A stretch of 64,000 nucleotides of DNA from Phycisphaerales bacterium (GCA_019744815.1 JAIEUA010000008.1:1-64000); one strand, 5' to 3'. Positions 1 through 8,581 are shown, numbered from the stretch's first letter. Notes: generated by a model not told the origin, from the sequence alone. Made by a program: numbers and translations.

Positions 1-19
1 GAACAGTTCCCGCCAAAGG

Positions 20-60
20 TGTCACCCATGTCTCCGAACAGCGCCACCCATGTCTCCGGT
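20..60. repeat. short direct repeat at window edge
   Basis: The string CACCCATGTCTCCG occurs twice, at 23-36 and 46-59, in the gene-free first 89 bases. Read on the minus strand it gives CGGAGACATGGGTG, which resembles sequence I associate with the ends of some IS481/IS3-type elements. No transposase is visible inside the window, so a mobile-element edge is only a guess. Confidence 0.3.
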
Positions 61-89
61 CTGTACACTTCGCGGGGAGGGGAGTGGTG

Positions 90-2051
90 TTACGGACACA
101 GCAGGGTGTCGTAGAACTGAACGAACTGTTGGAAATCGGAGTCGTCGCAGAGGGCGTCGCCGGTGAGGTCGGCGCCGGTGTAGGTGCCGGCGGGGCTGAG
201 GAGAGTGTCGTAGGCGATGGCGAAGAGGGAGAAGTCGGCGTCGTCGACTTGGTTGTCGTTGTTCAGATCGCCGCGGCAGCGGATGCGGCCATTGAAGTAG
301 TCGGCGGCGGCCTTGGCGTTGAGCAGGCCGTGGCCGGTGGATTCGTCGAAGCCGGGGGCGTCGATGTCGGTGGCGGTGTGTTCGATGGCGTAGCGGATGG
401 CGCGGGGCTCGATGATTGCGGGCTTGAAGGCGGCGCATAGGAGGGTGGCGACGCCGGCGACGTGGGGTGTGGCTTGAGAGGTGCCGGTGAGCACGCCGAA
501 GAAGTGGCCGGAGTAGCCCTGGCCGATGGTGACGGTCTCGGTGGTGACGGCGAGGAGCGCGTTGCCGTCGGCTTGGGAGATGAGGACGCAGGGGACGGTG
601 AGGAAGAAGGGCGCGAGGGAGTCTTGGATGAGGGTGTCGGGTGCGTTGTTGGAGATGACGACGCCGGCCGCGCCCATGATGGTGGCGTTGTCGAACTGCT
701 CGGCGAAGGTGAGCGAGTTGCTTCGGCGGAGGTGAGCGATCTTGCCCCAGACCTCGGGGGGAATCTGGGCGGGCAGGCCTTCGCCGCAGTGGATGACCTG
801 GGCGGAGACGCTGCCGCCGAAGCTGCCGGTGAACTGGCTGGCTTTCTTGGAGCCGGCGGACCATGAGACGAAGCTGGTGGGGATCGGGATGGCGCTTGGG
901 ATGTTCTCGCCGGGCGCGGACACGGAGAGATGCGGGCCGGTGTTGGAGAAGGTGGAGTGTGCGGCGGAGGCGTTGAGGGCGCCGACGGCGATCACGCTCG
1001 GATACGCGGCGGGGTAGCGCGGCGTGTTGACGGACTCGTTGCCCGCGGCGGCGACGAGCACGACGCCGGCGTCGAAGGCGGCTTGGCAGGAATCGTCGAG
1101 GGCTTGCGAGGTTTCGTCGGAGGAGAGCGACATGCTGATGACGGACGCGCCTTGGGCGACGGACCAGTCGATGCCTTCGATGAGCCAGGAGAGGGCGCCC
1201 CAGCCGCCGTTGCACACGACTTTGCCGACGAGGAGCGTGGCGTCGGGGGCGATGGAGAAGGAGCCGAAGATGGAGTCCTTGCCGACGATGGTGCCGGCGC
1301 AGTGCGTGCCGTGGAAGTTGTAGTCGTCGGCGGTCTGGCCGGGGACGAACGACGCGCTGGCGGCGGGGGTGGGCATGCCGGTGTGGGCGAAGTCGAGGCC
1401 GGTGTCGAGGACGGCGACTTTGACGCCGGCGCCCTTGCCGTAGGAGGGCCACGCGGCGGGGGCGTTGATCATGTTGAGGTTGAAGGTGGGGGTCGCGGCG
1501 AGAGCGGTGGGGGCGGGGAGGTGGGAGGGTGGTGCGATCGAGGCGATCGTGAGAGCGCTCACATCAGCGAGCCGGGGCGTCCTCGCCCCGGTGGTGGATG
1601 CTTCGGCAAGAGGCTCGGGTGTGAGGTGTGCAACGGCGCCGGGGCGGGGACGCCCCGGCTCGCTGTTCTGCGCGGAGGAGGTGAGACCCAAAGGCGGAAA
1701 GGCAGAACCCACCCCCCGGCCCCCTCCCTCTGGGAGGGGGAGTGGCGAGACGTGATTGAGGGAGTTTGCTGCATGGACGAGGATGCGGTCGGGCTCGGCG
1801 TACAGCACTCCGGGAGTCGCGCGGAGGCGGGTGAGGGCGGCGTCGAGGGATTCGGCGTCGGAGACTCGGGCGATGGTGAGGCCGGGGACGAGGCGGGACT
1901 CGTGCTCGATGGAGAGATTGGAGAACGCGGCGGCGCGGTCGGTAAACGGGGCGACGCGGACGAGCACAAGCCGCGGTGCGGCGGCGCCGGCGACCGACGC
2001 CAGGCCGACGAGGGCGAGCGACCACACGATGCAACGACCGGTGAGGGCCAT
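90..2051 (-). CDS. secreted subtilisin-like (S8) protease with PA insert and dockerin-like C-terminus
   Basis: A 653-residue exported serine protease. The start at 2051 gives a clear signal peptide (MALTGRCIVWSLALVG) behind a GGAG ribosome site; the longer frame upstream has no such signal. An I9-like propeptide follows (about 26-95), ending in YAEPDRILV. The subtilase triad is intact: Asp in VAVLDTGLD (~216), His in FHGTHCAGT (~250), Ser in GTSQATPHVAG (~525), with the oxyanion Asn in AAAGNES. A protease-associated (PA) domain lies between Asn and Ser (~400-500). The last ~60 residues hold two dockerin-like EF-hand motifs (DLNNDNQVDDADF and DLTGDALCDDSDF). The oddity is the segment at residues ~97-170, which contains two palindromic repeat elements read in frame. 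Function as an exported or surface protease is well supported; its substrate is unknown. Confidence 0.92.
   Translation of the reverse strand: MALTGRCIVWSLALVGLASVAGAAAPRLVLVRVAPFTDRAAAFSNLSIEHESRLVPGLTIARVSDAESLDAALTRLRATPGVLYAEPDRILVHAANSLNHVSPLPLPEGGGRGVGSAFPPLGLTSSAQNSEPGRPRPGAVAHLTPEPLAEASTTGARTPRLADVSALTIASIAPPSHLPAPTALAATPTFNLNMINAPAAWPSYGKGAGVKVAVLDTGLDFAHTGMPTPAASASFVPGQTADDYNFHGTHCAGTIVGKDSIFGSFSIAPDATLLVGKVVCNGGWGALSWLIEGIDWSVAQGASVISMSLSSDETSQALDDSCQAAFDAGVVLVAAAGNESVNTPRYPAAYPSVIAVGALNASAAHSTFSNTGPHLSVSAPGENIPSAIPIPTSFVSWSAGSKKASQFTGSFGGSVSAQVIHCGEGLPAQIPPEVWGKIAHLRRSNSLTFAEQFDNATIMGAAGVVISNNAPDTLIQDSLAPFFLTVPCVLISQADGNALLAVTTETVTIGQGYSGHFFGVLTGTSQATPHVAGVATLLCAAFKPAIIEPRAIRYAIEHTATDIDAPGFDESTGHGLLNAKAAADYFNGRIRCRGDLNNDNQVDDADFSLFAIAYDTLLSPAGTYTGADLTGDALCDDSDFQQFVQFYDTLLCP
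1566..1664. repeat. family A inverted-repeat element, inside the protease gene
   Basis: A 99-bp element with 26-bp terminal inverted repeats, 1566-1591 and 1639-1664, matching at 25 of 26 positions. Each arm is itself palindromic (core GGGGCGTCCTCGCCCC). Its length is exactly 33 codons and it is read through on the minus strand, giving EPGRPRPG from one arm and GARTPRLA from the other. A second copy lies at 61522-61685. Confidence 0.85.
1705..1745. repeat. family B C/G-rich hairpin repeat, inside the protease gene
   Basis: About 41 bp beginning GAACCCACCCCCCGG and ending GGGAGGGGGAGTGG. Near-identical copies lie between genes at 8488-8528 and 16298-16336. Here it is translated on the minus strand as PLPLPEGGGRGVGS in the subtilase. 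Confidence 0.85.
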
Positions 2052-2194
2052 GGACAGACTCCGAAGGTGAAACACGCGGCGTCGAGAACCGACACAGCTT
2101 CCCACGAGCCCTTGCGGAAGGCAAGGGTTTTCTGGATGTACGGGCGCGAGGAGGCGGGGTTCCGGCAAAGTCGGGTGACGGGGCGATGGGGCGG

Positions 2195-2250
2195 ACAGGA
2201 GAACAGGAGAACAGGGGAAGAGGGGAACAGGAGAAGAGGGGAAGAGGCGA
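2195..2250. repeat. 8-bp tandem minisatellite upstream of upp
   Basis: Seven degenerate 8-bp units (types AACAGGAG, AACAGGGG, AAGAGGGG) stand just ahead of upp. The 8-bp period and composition match the GGGGAGCA/TGCTCCCC repeats at 16962-17130, suggesting one repeat family. Confidence 0.7.
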
Positions 2251-2293
2251 TCGGGCGAGCGGGGGCGACGCGGCGGCGCGATATCCTGACTGC

Positions 2294-2941
2294 ATGCCGA
2301 CGCGTCATCCGGAGTTTCCGAATCTGGTGGTGTTCGATCATCCGCTCATTCAGCACAAGCTGTCGTGGATCCGGGATGAGACCACGGGGCACCGGCCGTT
2401 CCGGGCGCTGTTGTCGCAGATCGCGGGGTTGATGGTCTTCGAGGTGACGCGGAGTTTTCCGACGGCGCCGGTGACGATCCGCACGCCTTTGGAGGAGACC
2501 GAGGCGCGGCGATTGAGCGCGACGATCACGGTGGTGCCGGTGCTGCGGTCGGGATTGGGCATGGTCGAGGGGATTCTGACCATCATGCCCGAGGCGCGGG
2601 TCGGGCACCTGGGCATCGCGCGAGACGAGAAGACGCTGAAGCCGGTCGCGTATCTGAAGCGGTTGCCCAAGGGGCTCGACGCCGGACCGGTGGTGCTGGT
2701 CGATCCGATGCTCGCGACCGGCGGGAGCGCGGCGGCGGCGATCCAGATGCTGCGGGATGAAGGGGCGAGGGATCTGCGGATGATCTGTTTGGTCGCGGCG
2801 CCCGAGGGCGTGCGGCGGCTGCTGAAGGAGCATCCGGATGTGATGGTGTACGCGGCGGCGCTCGATCGCGGGCTGACGGAGAAGGGGTACATCGAGCCGG
2901 GGCTGGGCGATGCGGGGGATCGGATGTATGGGACGGAGTGA
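2294..2941 (+). CDS. upp: uracil phosphoribosyltransferase
   Basis: A 215-residue cytosolic enzyme of pyrimidine salvage that makes UMP from uracil and PRPP. The PRPP loop VLVDPMLATGGSA (about 135-147) and the C-terminal uracil-contact motif GLGDAGDRMYGT are intact, and the length is normal for the family. The start at 2294 (MPTRHPEF) places the protein at the usual N-terminus; the frame is open upstream through the minisatellite but that part is repeat sequence. The gene runs alone, diverging from the protease upstream; the methyltransferase follows after a low-complexity spacer. Confidence in function is high. Confidence 0.96.
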   Translation: MPTRHPEFPNLVVFDHPLIQHKLSWIRDETTGHRPFRALLSQIAGLMVFEVTRSFPTAPVTIRTPLEETEARRLSATITVVPVLRSGLGMVEGILTIMPEARVGHLGIARDEKTLKPVAYLKRLPKGLDAGPVVLVDPMLATGGSAAAAIQMLRDEGARDLRMICLVAAPEGVRRLLKEHPDVMVYAAALDRGLTEKGYIEPGLGDAGDRMYGTE

Positions 2942-2949
2942 GGGAGAGA

Positions 2950-3003
2950 GGGGTGAGGGGTGAGGACTTAGGGCTTAGGACTTCGCGGTTCGGAGTTCGG
3001 GTG
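2950..3003. repeat. low-complexity GGGGTGA and TTAGGACTT spacer
   Basis: Two 7-bp GGGGTGA units are followed by AGGACTTAGGGCTTAGGACTT and further GGTTCGG/AGTTCGG copies. The same 7-bp unit occurs four times at 5301-5328. Confidence 0.55.
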
Positions 3004-3020
3004 TTGCACTGCGTGAGGTG

Positions 3021-3968
3021 ATGGGCTTGGCGGATGGCGTGGACAAGCCGGGTGCGTATGTGGCGAGGCTGCAGGCGATCGCGAAGGGGTTGCGCGGGCA
3101 TGCGGCGTCGGATGTGGCGCGGGATTGGTTGGACGCGACGGGGTCGCTGCCTTGGGTGCAGCCGCGGCGGTTGTATCAGTATCCGGCGAAGAAGGACCTG
3201 TTCCCGCGGTCGGCGGTGATGAAGCTGCCGGCGGAGCATCGAGCGTTGTTGCTGTCGCGAGAGTTCGGCGAGCGGGTGTACTACGACGGGCGTTACGGCA
3301 GCGGGTTGTCGTACTGGCCGCTGATCGAGGCGCTGGCGCACGCAGGCGTGTCGTCGCTGGCGGGGCTGCGGGTGCTGGATATTGGTTACGGCACGATCCT
3401 GCCGCTGCGGCTGATGGCGTGCTTGGGGGCGCGGGTGACGGGTATCGACACCGACACGTTCCCGATCGCGATGTACGGCGAGCGGGGGGACACGGGCGCG
3501 GTGCGTGCGACGAAGGCGGTGACGAATCCGTCTCGGGTGGGCGGGTCGATTGAGCTGGTGCGCGGTAAGGTGGGGGTGGAGTGGACGCCCGAGGGGTTTG
3601 ATGTGGTGGTGAGCCGCAATACGTTGAAGAATGGATACGTGCATCCTCCGGAGGCGTTTGCGCACGAGCCGAACGTGCGGCTGGGGATGGATGATGCGGC
3701 GTTCTTGGCGGTGGTGAGGGCGGGGATGGTGCGGGGCGGCGTGTGGGTGATGTACAACACGTTTGATCCGGCAGAGAACGGGCCGGGGGTGGACGGGCGT
3801 TGTCCGTTCTCGCGGCAGGGGTTTGCGAGCGCGGGGTTTGAGGTGGTGGGGCTAGATGAGAGTGACGACGCGATGCAGGAGGCGATGGCGCGGGGGGTGC
3901 GTGAGGGCGGGGTGAGCGTGGCGGGGGCGACGCCGCGGGCGCTGGTGACGGTGGTGCGTGCGGGTTGA
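3021..3968 (+). CDS. class I SAM-dependent methyltransferase-like protein
   Basis: A 315-residue soluble protein with a Rossmann-type methyltransferase core. Motif I is VLDIGYGTILPLRL (about 120-133), followed by VTGIDTDTFPIAMYG where the SAM ribose-binding acid is expected, and a later strand FDVVVSRNTLKNGY. The N-terminal 100 residues form a separate charged domain that I do not recognise. GTG at 3018 is directly followed by ATG at 3021; I chose the ATG, and GAGGTG lies just before it. The substrate cannot be told from the sequence and the neighbours (upp, alpha-toroid protein) give no clue. Confidence 0.75.
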   Translation: MGLADGVDKPGAYVARLQAIAKGLRGHAASDVARDWLDATGSLPWVQPRRLYQYPAKKDLFPRSAVMKLPAEHRALLLSREFGERVYYDGRYGSGLSYWPLIEALAHAGVSSLAGLRVLDIGYGTILPLRLMACLGARVTGIDTDTFPIAMYGERGDTGAVRATKAVTNPSRVGGSIELVRGKVGVEWTPEGFDVVVSRNTLKNGYVHPPEAFAHEPNVRLGMDDAAFLAVVRAGMVRGGVWVMYNTFDPAENGPGVDGRCPFSRQGFASAGFEVVGLDESDDAMQEAMARGVREGGVSVAGATPRALVTVVRAG

Positions 3969-4030
3969 GGGATGCAGGGGTGGTGATTGGCGAAGGCGGC
4001 GGGTGATACGCTTTGGGAACGGAGGTTCCC

Positions 4031-5284
4031 ATGCGAACGCTTGCGGCGACGGTGTTGGTGGCGGGTCTGGCCTTTGGCGTGATGGGCGTGGCATCTGCTT
4101 CGGCGGCGGTGGATGCGCCGGCGCGGGCGGTGGGGGCGGGGCGGCCGCTGAAGGCGGATGTGCGGGAGCTGGGCGAGAAGGTTGCGAAGCGCGCGATCGC
4201 GTTCCTCAAGAGCAAGCAGGACGAGAAGAGCGGCGGGTGGAGCGTGCCGCCGAAGGGGCCGTCGTTTCCGGCGATCACGGGGCTGGTGGTGAACGGGATG
4301 CTGCTGCAGGGCATGGACGTGAACGACCCGAGCGTGGCGAAGGGGCTGGACTTCATCCTGAGCATGCAGCAGAAGGACGGCGGGCTGTACGACCAGATCC
4401 TGCCGAGTTACAACACGGCGATCTGTCTGTCGGCGCTGGCGAAGGCGGATTCGCCCAAGGCCAAGGCGGCGATCCCGGCGGCGCAGGATTTTCTGCGGAA
4501 GCTGCAGTTCGGCGAGGGCGCGGTGGCGTTCGAGACGCACAAGGAATCGGCGCAGGTGGTGGACAAGTCGCACCCGTTCTACGGCGGGGTTGGTTATGGC
4601 CGCGGCGAGCGGCCCGATCTGTCGAATCTGAACTGGGTCTTGCAGGGGCTGCACGACAGCGGCGTGCCGGGGGATGACGCGGCGTTCCAGCGGGCGCTGG
4701 TCTTCCTGCAGCGGACGCAGATGATCGAAGAGTTCAAGGGCGTCAATATCAACGACATGGAGTACGCCAAGGGCTCGACGCAGGGCGGGTTCATCTACTC
4801 GACCGCGGAGAACAAGGCGAGCGCGGGGAAGGGCGAGAGCAAGGCGCCGGTCATCGAGGAGACGCTCGACGACGGGACGAAGGTGAGCCGCCTGCGGGCG
4901 TACGGGAGCATGACGTACGCGGGGTTCAAGAGCTATCTGTACGCGGATCTGCCGCATGACGATCCGCGGGTGGTGGCGGCGCTCGGATGGATCAAGGACA
5001 ACTACACGCTGCGCGAGAACCCGGGCGTGGGGCAGGAGGGGTATTACTACTACCTCGTGACGTTCTCACGCGCGCTGCAGGCGTTTGGCGAGCCGGTGAT
5101 GGAGGTGCAGGAAGAGACAGGGCGGCTGAAGAAGGTGGACTGGCGCGAGGACCTGATCAAGACGCTGGCCGAGATGCAGCAGAGCGATGGCTCGTTCAAG
5201 AGCGTGAACGGGCGGTGGATGGAGAACGACCCGGTGCTGATCACGGCGTACGGATTGATCGCGGTGGGGGAGGCGATGAAGTAG
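4031..5284 (+). CDS. secreted alpha-toroid (prenyltransferase/squalene cyclase-like) repeat protein
   Basis: A 417-residue exported protein. Start ATG 4031 follows a GGAGG ribosome site at 4021 and opens a signal peptide (MRTLAATVLVAGLAFGVMG...ASA). The mature part has the paired-helix repeats of the squalene-hopene cyclase/prenyltransferase alpha-alpha toroid, seen in segments such as SGGWSVPPKGPSFPAITGL, KDGGLYDQILPSYNTAICL and GYYYYLVTFSRALQAFG. I do not see a cyclase DxDD acid motif, so a structural or binding role is as likely as catalysis. It is a lone gene; a 7-bp tandem repeat follows it. Confidence 0.8.
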   Translation: MRTLAATVLVAGLAFGVMGVASASAAVDAPARAVGAGRPLKADVRELGEKVAKRAIAFLKSKQDEKSGGWSVPPKGPSFPAITGLVVNGMLLQGMDVNDPSVAKGLDFILSMQQKDGGLYDQILPSYNTAICLSALAKADSPKAKAAIPAAQDFLRKLQFGEGAVAFETHKESAQVVDKSHPFYGGVGYGRGERPDLSNLNWVLQGLHDSGVPGDDAAFQRALVFLQRTQMIEEFKGVNINDMEYAKGSTQGGFIYSTAENKASAGKGESKAPVIEETLDDGTKVSRLRAYGSMTYAGFKSYLYADLPHDDPRVVAALGWIKDNYTLRENPGVGQEGYYYYLVTFSRALQAFGEPVMEVQEETGRLKKVDWREDLIKTLAEMQQSDGSFKSVNGRWMENDPVLITAYGLIAVGEAMK

Positions 5285-5300
5285 TGGGGAGAAGTGGGAA

Positions 5301-5329
5301 GGGGTGAGGGGTGAGGGGTGAGGGGTGAG
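5301..5329. repeat. GGGGTGA tandem repeat
   Basis: Four perfect 7-bp units (5301-5328) just after the alpha-toroid gene; the same unit as at 2950. Confidence 0.7.
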
Positions 5330-5388
5330 TTTGGAGCGGGGATCGGGAGTCTCGGGGCTGTTCGGCTCACTCTGGGAGAGGGCTTGGC

Positions 5389-5835
5389 GTGGATGGTGGG
5401 GTGCCCAAGTGTCCTGGGTGTGGGTATCCGGCGGTGACGGCGGGGAGCTGCACCTGTCCGGAATGCGGGGTTGTGTTTGATGCGAATCGGCCCGTGCGAA
5501 CGCCGTGGATGTTGCGGAAGCACGACTGGGTGAAGTGGACGATCGCGAGTGCGGCGGCGAGTTCCTCCGTCTGCGCCGCCATTTGCCTGTTTGCCGAGCT
5601 TTTTCACGACCATCCTTGGGTCGCGATTTGCATCGGCGGCTTCGTCGTCTCGGCGATTCAAACGGCGGTTCTCGGCAAGACAGTTCTGCGTGCTGAGTTT
5701 TCTGGTCAGAGGCTTGCGAGTGTCTTCGTTGTGCATTGGGCGATTTTCATCGTCGCCGCGCCGTTGGCAGTGTTCGCGCTCGTCATGTTGGTTTTTCTGG
5801 CGGTCATTTCTGGGCTTGTTCCGTTCGCGGGATAA
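5389..5835 (+). CDS. zinc-ribbon membrane protein, function unknown
   Basis: A 148-residue protein with GTG start at 5389 behind GGGAGAGGG. The N-terminus has a four-cysteine zinc-ribbon knuckle pair, CPGCGYP and CPECGVVFD, followed by three hydrophobic segments (about 50-70, 78-95 and 112-140) that should cross the membrane. Base composition falls within this gene relative to its neighbours: it has more T and fewer G-ending codons. Zinc ribbon plus membrane helices is common among planctomycete hypothetical proteins; no function can be assigned. Confidence 0.7.
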   Translation: MDGGVPKCPGCGYPAVTAGSCTCPECGVVFDANRPVRTPWMLRKHDWVKWTIASAAASSSVCAAICLFAELFHDHPWVAICIGGFVVSAIQTAVLGKTVLRAEFSGQRLASVFVVHWAIFIVAAPLAVFALVMLVFLAVISGLVPFAG

Positions 5836-5914
5836 ATGCGTTGACTCTTCCTGTGCGATGGAGCAGGACCGTTGTCGACAGCCCGACCGAGTGCTGAGCT
5901 CGAGTTTTGAATGT

Positions 5915-6058
5915 ACCGGCCAGAGGCCGGTCACAGTCGTGTGCCGCACCTTGGGTGCTGGAGAGTTCGAGGAGACGTTTCCGGGGCTGACGCCCCGGGC
6001 TTGGGGCGGGCGGCGCTTCGAGCCTGAGAAAGAAAAGGACCGGCCAGAGGCCGGTCCT
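5915..6058. repeat. family D palindromes and a GGGGCTGACGCCCC hairpin
   Basis: Two copies of the ACCGGCCAGAGGCCGGT palindrome, at 5915-5931 and 6038-6058 (the second with two extra paired bases on each side), with a GGGGCTGACGCCCC hairpin between them (about 5983-5999). They fill the 257-base gap between convergent genes and end 34 bases after the stop of the HtrA-like gene. They could serve as a transcription barrier, but there is no T tract. Confidence 0.75.
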
Positions 6059-6092
6059 ACTGATGCTCAGATTGTGCCGAGGCGTTCGCGGC

Positions 6093-6953
6093 TTACTTGT
6101 CGCCTTCCTTCTTGGGCTCGGCCTTTTCTTCCTTCGGGGCGTCGGCGGCGGGAGCGGGCTCGTCGACGGGCTTGCCGCTGGCGGCGGCTTCTTTGGCGCG
6201 GGCGGTGGCGGCGACGACTTCCTCGGCGGGGAGGATGACCAGGCCGCGCTGGGCGCCCATCATGTTCTGCTCGGCTTCCATCTCTTCCTTGCTGGGGAGC
6301 TGGAGGACGCTGACGCCGACGGGCGTGCCGTCGGCGGCGAAGATGGGGGTGCCGAGGCCGGCGCTGAGGCGCTCGGAGGGGATGTAGAGCTTGCGGGGCT
6401 TGGTGACGACGGCGCCGATGCGGAAGTCGTTGATGGTGGTGGCGCGGTCGAAGAACTTGCCGAGGCGCTCGACGCTGTAGAGGGTCTGGCCGGGGGCGAC
6501 CTTGCCGGCCTTGGCGAAGTCGAGGGCGGCGTAGGTCTTGTCGGACTTCTTCTCGATCTGGACCCAGGCGAGGTCGAGTTCGCTGTCGCGGGCGATGACT
6601 TTGGCTTCGACGCCTTCGGTGTCGTCGCCGATGAGGACTTTGATGTCCTTGGGGGTCATGGACATGCCGGGGGACATGAAGGAGCGCATGGACTCGGAGA
6701 TGCCGCCGAGCTGGAGGTTGCTGGCCATGACGAGGCCGGTGGGCTCGATGAGGATGCCGGCGGTTTCGGTCTCGCGTTCTTCGTCGCTGCCGCCCATGGA
6801 GATCTTGAGGACGAACTTGATGGTGACGACGCTGGGTGAGCGCGACTCGGCGAGCTTGGCGTAGACGGCGGACTCGTCGGCGGCGATGGCCGAGACGGGC
6901 GCGACGGCGGCGAGCGAGAGAGCGAGCGAGGCGAGCAAGGTGCGGACGGTCAT
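6093..6953 (-). CDS. HtrA/trypsin-like fold protein with degenerate catalytic triad (pseudoprotease)
   Basis: A 286-residue exported protein. The signal peptide (MTVRTLLASLALSLAAVAP...) starts at 6953 after an AGGAG site. The two beta-barrels of the HtrA fold can be aligned with the intact HtrA encoded at 9456-11666. The strand normally carrying the catalytic His reads LVMASNLQL, with Leu at ~80; the Asp strand is kept (DSELDLAWVQI, Asp ~127); the GNSGGPL loop reads AGLGTPIF, with Leu at ~200 in place of the nucleophile Ser. There is no PDZ domain; the C-terminus is a Lys/Glu/Ala/Pro-rich tail. It is therefore unlikely to cut peptides and may bind or regulate. The degenerate residues are seen directly; the role is inference. 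Confidence 0.82.
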   Translation of the reverse strand: MTVRTLLASLALSLAAVAPVSAIAADESAVYAKLAESRSPSVVTIKFVLKISMGGSDEERETETAGILIEPTGLVMASNLQLGGISESMRSFMSPGMSMTPKDIKVLIGDDTEGVEAKVIARDSELDLAWVQIEKKSDKTYAALDFAKAGKVAPGQTLYSVERLGKFFDRATTINDFRIGAVVTKPRKLYIPSERLSAGLGTPIFAADGTPVGVSVLQLPSKEEMEAEQNMMGAQRGLVILPAEEVVAATARAKEAAASGKPVDEPAPAADAPKEEKAEPKKEGDK

Positions 6954-7098
6954 CGAAGACTCCTGGAGCTCAGCGGTGAGCGGCGTGCGACAGGCCGAGG
7001 CATCGTGGTCGGCCTTGAGTGGCGGATCGTATCAGGTCGATATCGATCGGGGTCGGATCGCGCAAGGCAGCGAATCGTTCAAGAAATGGGGTGAATGG

Positions 7099-8406
7099 AT
7101 GACGATGGGACCCTGCAGTCGCGTCTCGATAGCCGGTTCGATGGTGCCGCTGGTGGCTTTCGCTGTCGTCGGATTGGCGGCGACGGTGAAGGTGCGGGTG
7201 CTGGATGGCCTCCCGGGTTACCCGGTGTGCTGGCCGATGGCGATCAGTGGCGATGGGCGAACCGTGGTTGGTTACTGCGGGGATCGATACTGGCCGCCGG
7301 CGAATCATGTCGCGGCGATTTGGCGCGATGGGAACGCCGCCGAGGAGTGGCCGAGGCCTGCGGGGGCGACTCGAACGTACCTCTTCGACGTGAGCACTGA
7401 CGGAAGAACGATGCTCGCCGCCGCGGATACCGGGCGTTCTGCATCGGGAATCGATGCGTACCGAGTCGATGAACGCACGGGCGTGACCTTGCTCACGGGT
7501 GATGAGGAACGACCTCTGGCGAGTGTTGTCCCCGCTGCGTTGAGCGGCGACGGCCGAACGGCGGTCGGTCGGATGGAGCTTGCGGACCAGACGGGTACGG
7601 GCGTGCTTTGGTCGGGTACGGGAGCCCCAAAGAGACTCGGAGCAATCACGAAGGATCAATGGATTGACCCGCTGGGGATCAGCCGGGATGGAAGCACCAT
7701 CGTCGGATCGATGGCGCCCGGGAAGCCGTTTGTGATGCCAGTGAGTTCTCTTGTCGCTGAAACGCTCAGCGACGCTCGCGGCTGGGCCGCGGATGCCAGT
7801 GCCGACGGGTCGGTGGTGGTTGGCGTGCTCTCGTCGAACGAGCCGCAGCTTCGAAGCTTTCGATGGACGAAGGAGACCGGGCTGCGCGAGCTTGGAATGC
7901 CGTATCAGAGCATCGCGCTCGGTCCGACGTACACCGCTGCTCGCGCACGAGCCGTGTCGGAAGACGGCGCCGTCGCGGTTGGTGAATTCTGGGGGTGGAA
8001 CGGTTCCGGCCCGGCGTTGTGGGTTGATGGCCTGCCTCCTATCGACTTTCGGGCGATGTTGCGGCTTGCGGGATGGCAATCGGGCGGCGTGGGTTTGCGC
8101 ACGATCGAAAGAATCGGAGACGATGGTCGAACCGTGATGGGGCTGTGTGTCGTGGATGGCGTGCAGAAAGCATGGATCGCCGAGATCCCAGAGATCTGCG
8201 CGGGCGACATGAACTTTGATGGGCTTGTTGACGACGAGGACTTTCAGCTCTTCGCCGCCCGATACGGCGCGTGGGTCGATTTCGACGGCTCGTTGGAAGA
8301 AGGCGGGATCGTGGCCGATGGCGATATCAACTACGACGGCGTGGTTGACGACGCGGACTTCACCTTGTTTGGTGCGTCGTACGACCGGCTCGAATGCCCG
8401 AGCTGA
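7099..8406 (+). CDS. HAF-repeat exported protein with dockerin-like C-terminus
   Basis: A 435-residue exported protein. Start ATG 7099 follows GGGGTG; the earlier part of the open frame is antisense to the HtrA-like gene's leader. After a hydrophobic N-terminus (MVPLVAFAVVGLAA) come repeated HAF-type beta motifs: ISGDGRTVVGY, LSGDGRTAVGR, ISRDGSTIVGS, ASADGSVVVGV, VSEDGAVAVGE. The family is a predicted extracellular beta-propeller of unknown function. The tail has two EF-hand dockerin-like motifs (DMNFDGLVDDEDF, DINYDGVVDDADF) spaced by an insert (WVDFDGSLEEGG). A second HAF protein at 43339 carries a PEP-CTERM instead. Confidence 0.85.
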   Translation: MTMGPCSRVSIAGSMVPLVAFAVVGLAATVKVRVLDGLPGYPVCWPMAISGDGRTVVGYCGDRYWPPANHVAAIWRDGNAAEEWPRPAGATRTYLFDVSTDGRTMLAAADTGRSASGIDAYRVDERTGVTLLTGDEERPLASVVPAALSGDGRTAVGRMELADQTGTGVLWSGTGAPKRLGAITKDQWIDPLGISRDGSTIVGSMAPGKPFVMPVSSLVAETLSDARGWAADASADGSVVVGVLSSNEPQLRSFRWTKETGLRELGMPYQSIALGPTYTAARARAVSEDGAVAVGEFWGWNGSGPALWVDGLPPIDFRAMLRLAGWQSGGVGLRTIERIGDDGRTVMGLCVVDGVQKAWIAEIPEICAGDMNFDGLVDDEDFQLFAARYGAWVDFDGSLEEGGIVADGDINYDGVVDDADFTLFGASYDRLECPS

Positions 8407-8487
8407 ACGCGCCCGTGATTTGGTGGATCGGCGTGGCGCGAGCAGGATCGAGTCGGATGAAGATCTTCAGGATCGCCGTTCGATCCG

Positions 8488-8528
8488 GAACCCACCCCCC
8501 GGCCCCTGCCTCTGGGAGGGGGAGTGGG
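8488..8528. repeat. family B C/G-rich hairpin repeat
   Basis: Second copy of the GAACCCACCCCCCGG...GGGAGGGGGAGTGG element, here between the HAF gene and the left arm of the IS200-like element. One C fewer than the copy at 1705. Confidence 0.8.
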
Positions 8529-8581
8529 GTGAGGCCGATACAAGAGCGGTTGACGCATCGTCGGTGTTGCAGTGCGTCTTT

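Noticed and set aside
930..2432. A 500-residue plus-strand open frame across the protease and upp
   Set aside because: It is antisense to the protease and off-frame in upp, with low-complexity Gly/Arg sequence. It is not a gene.
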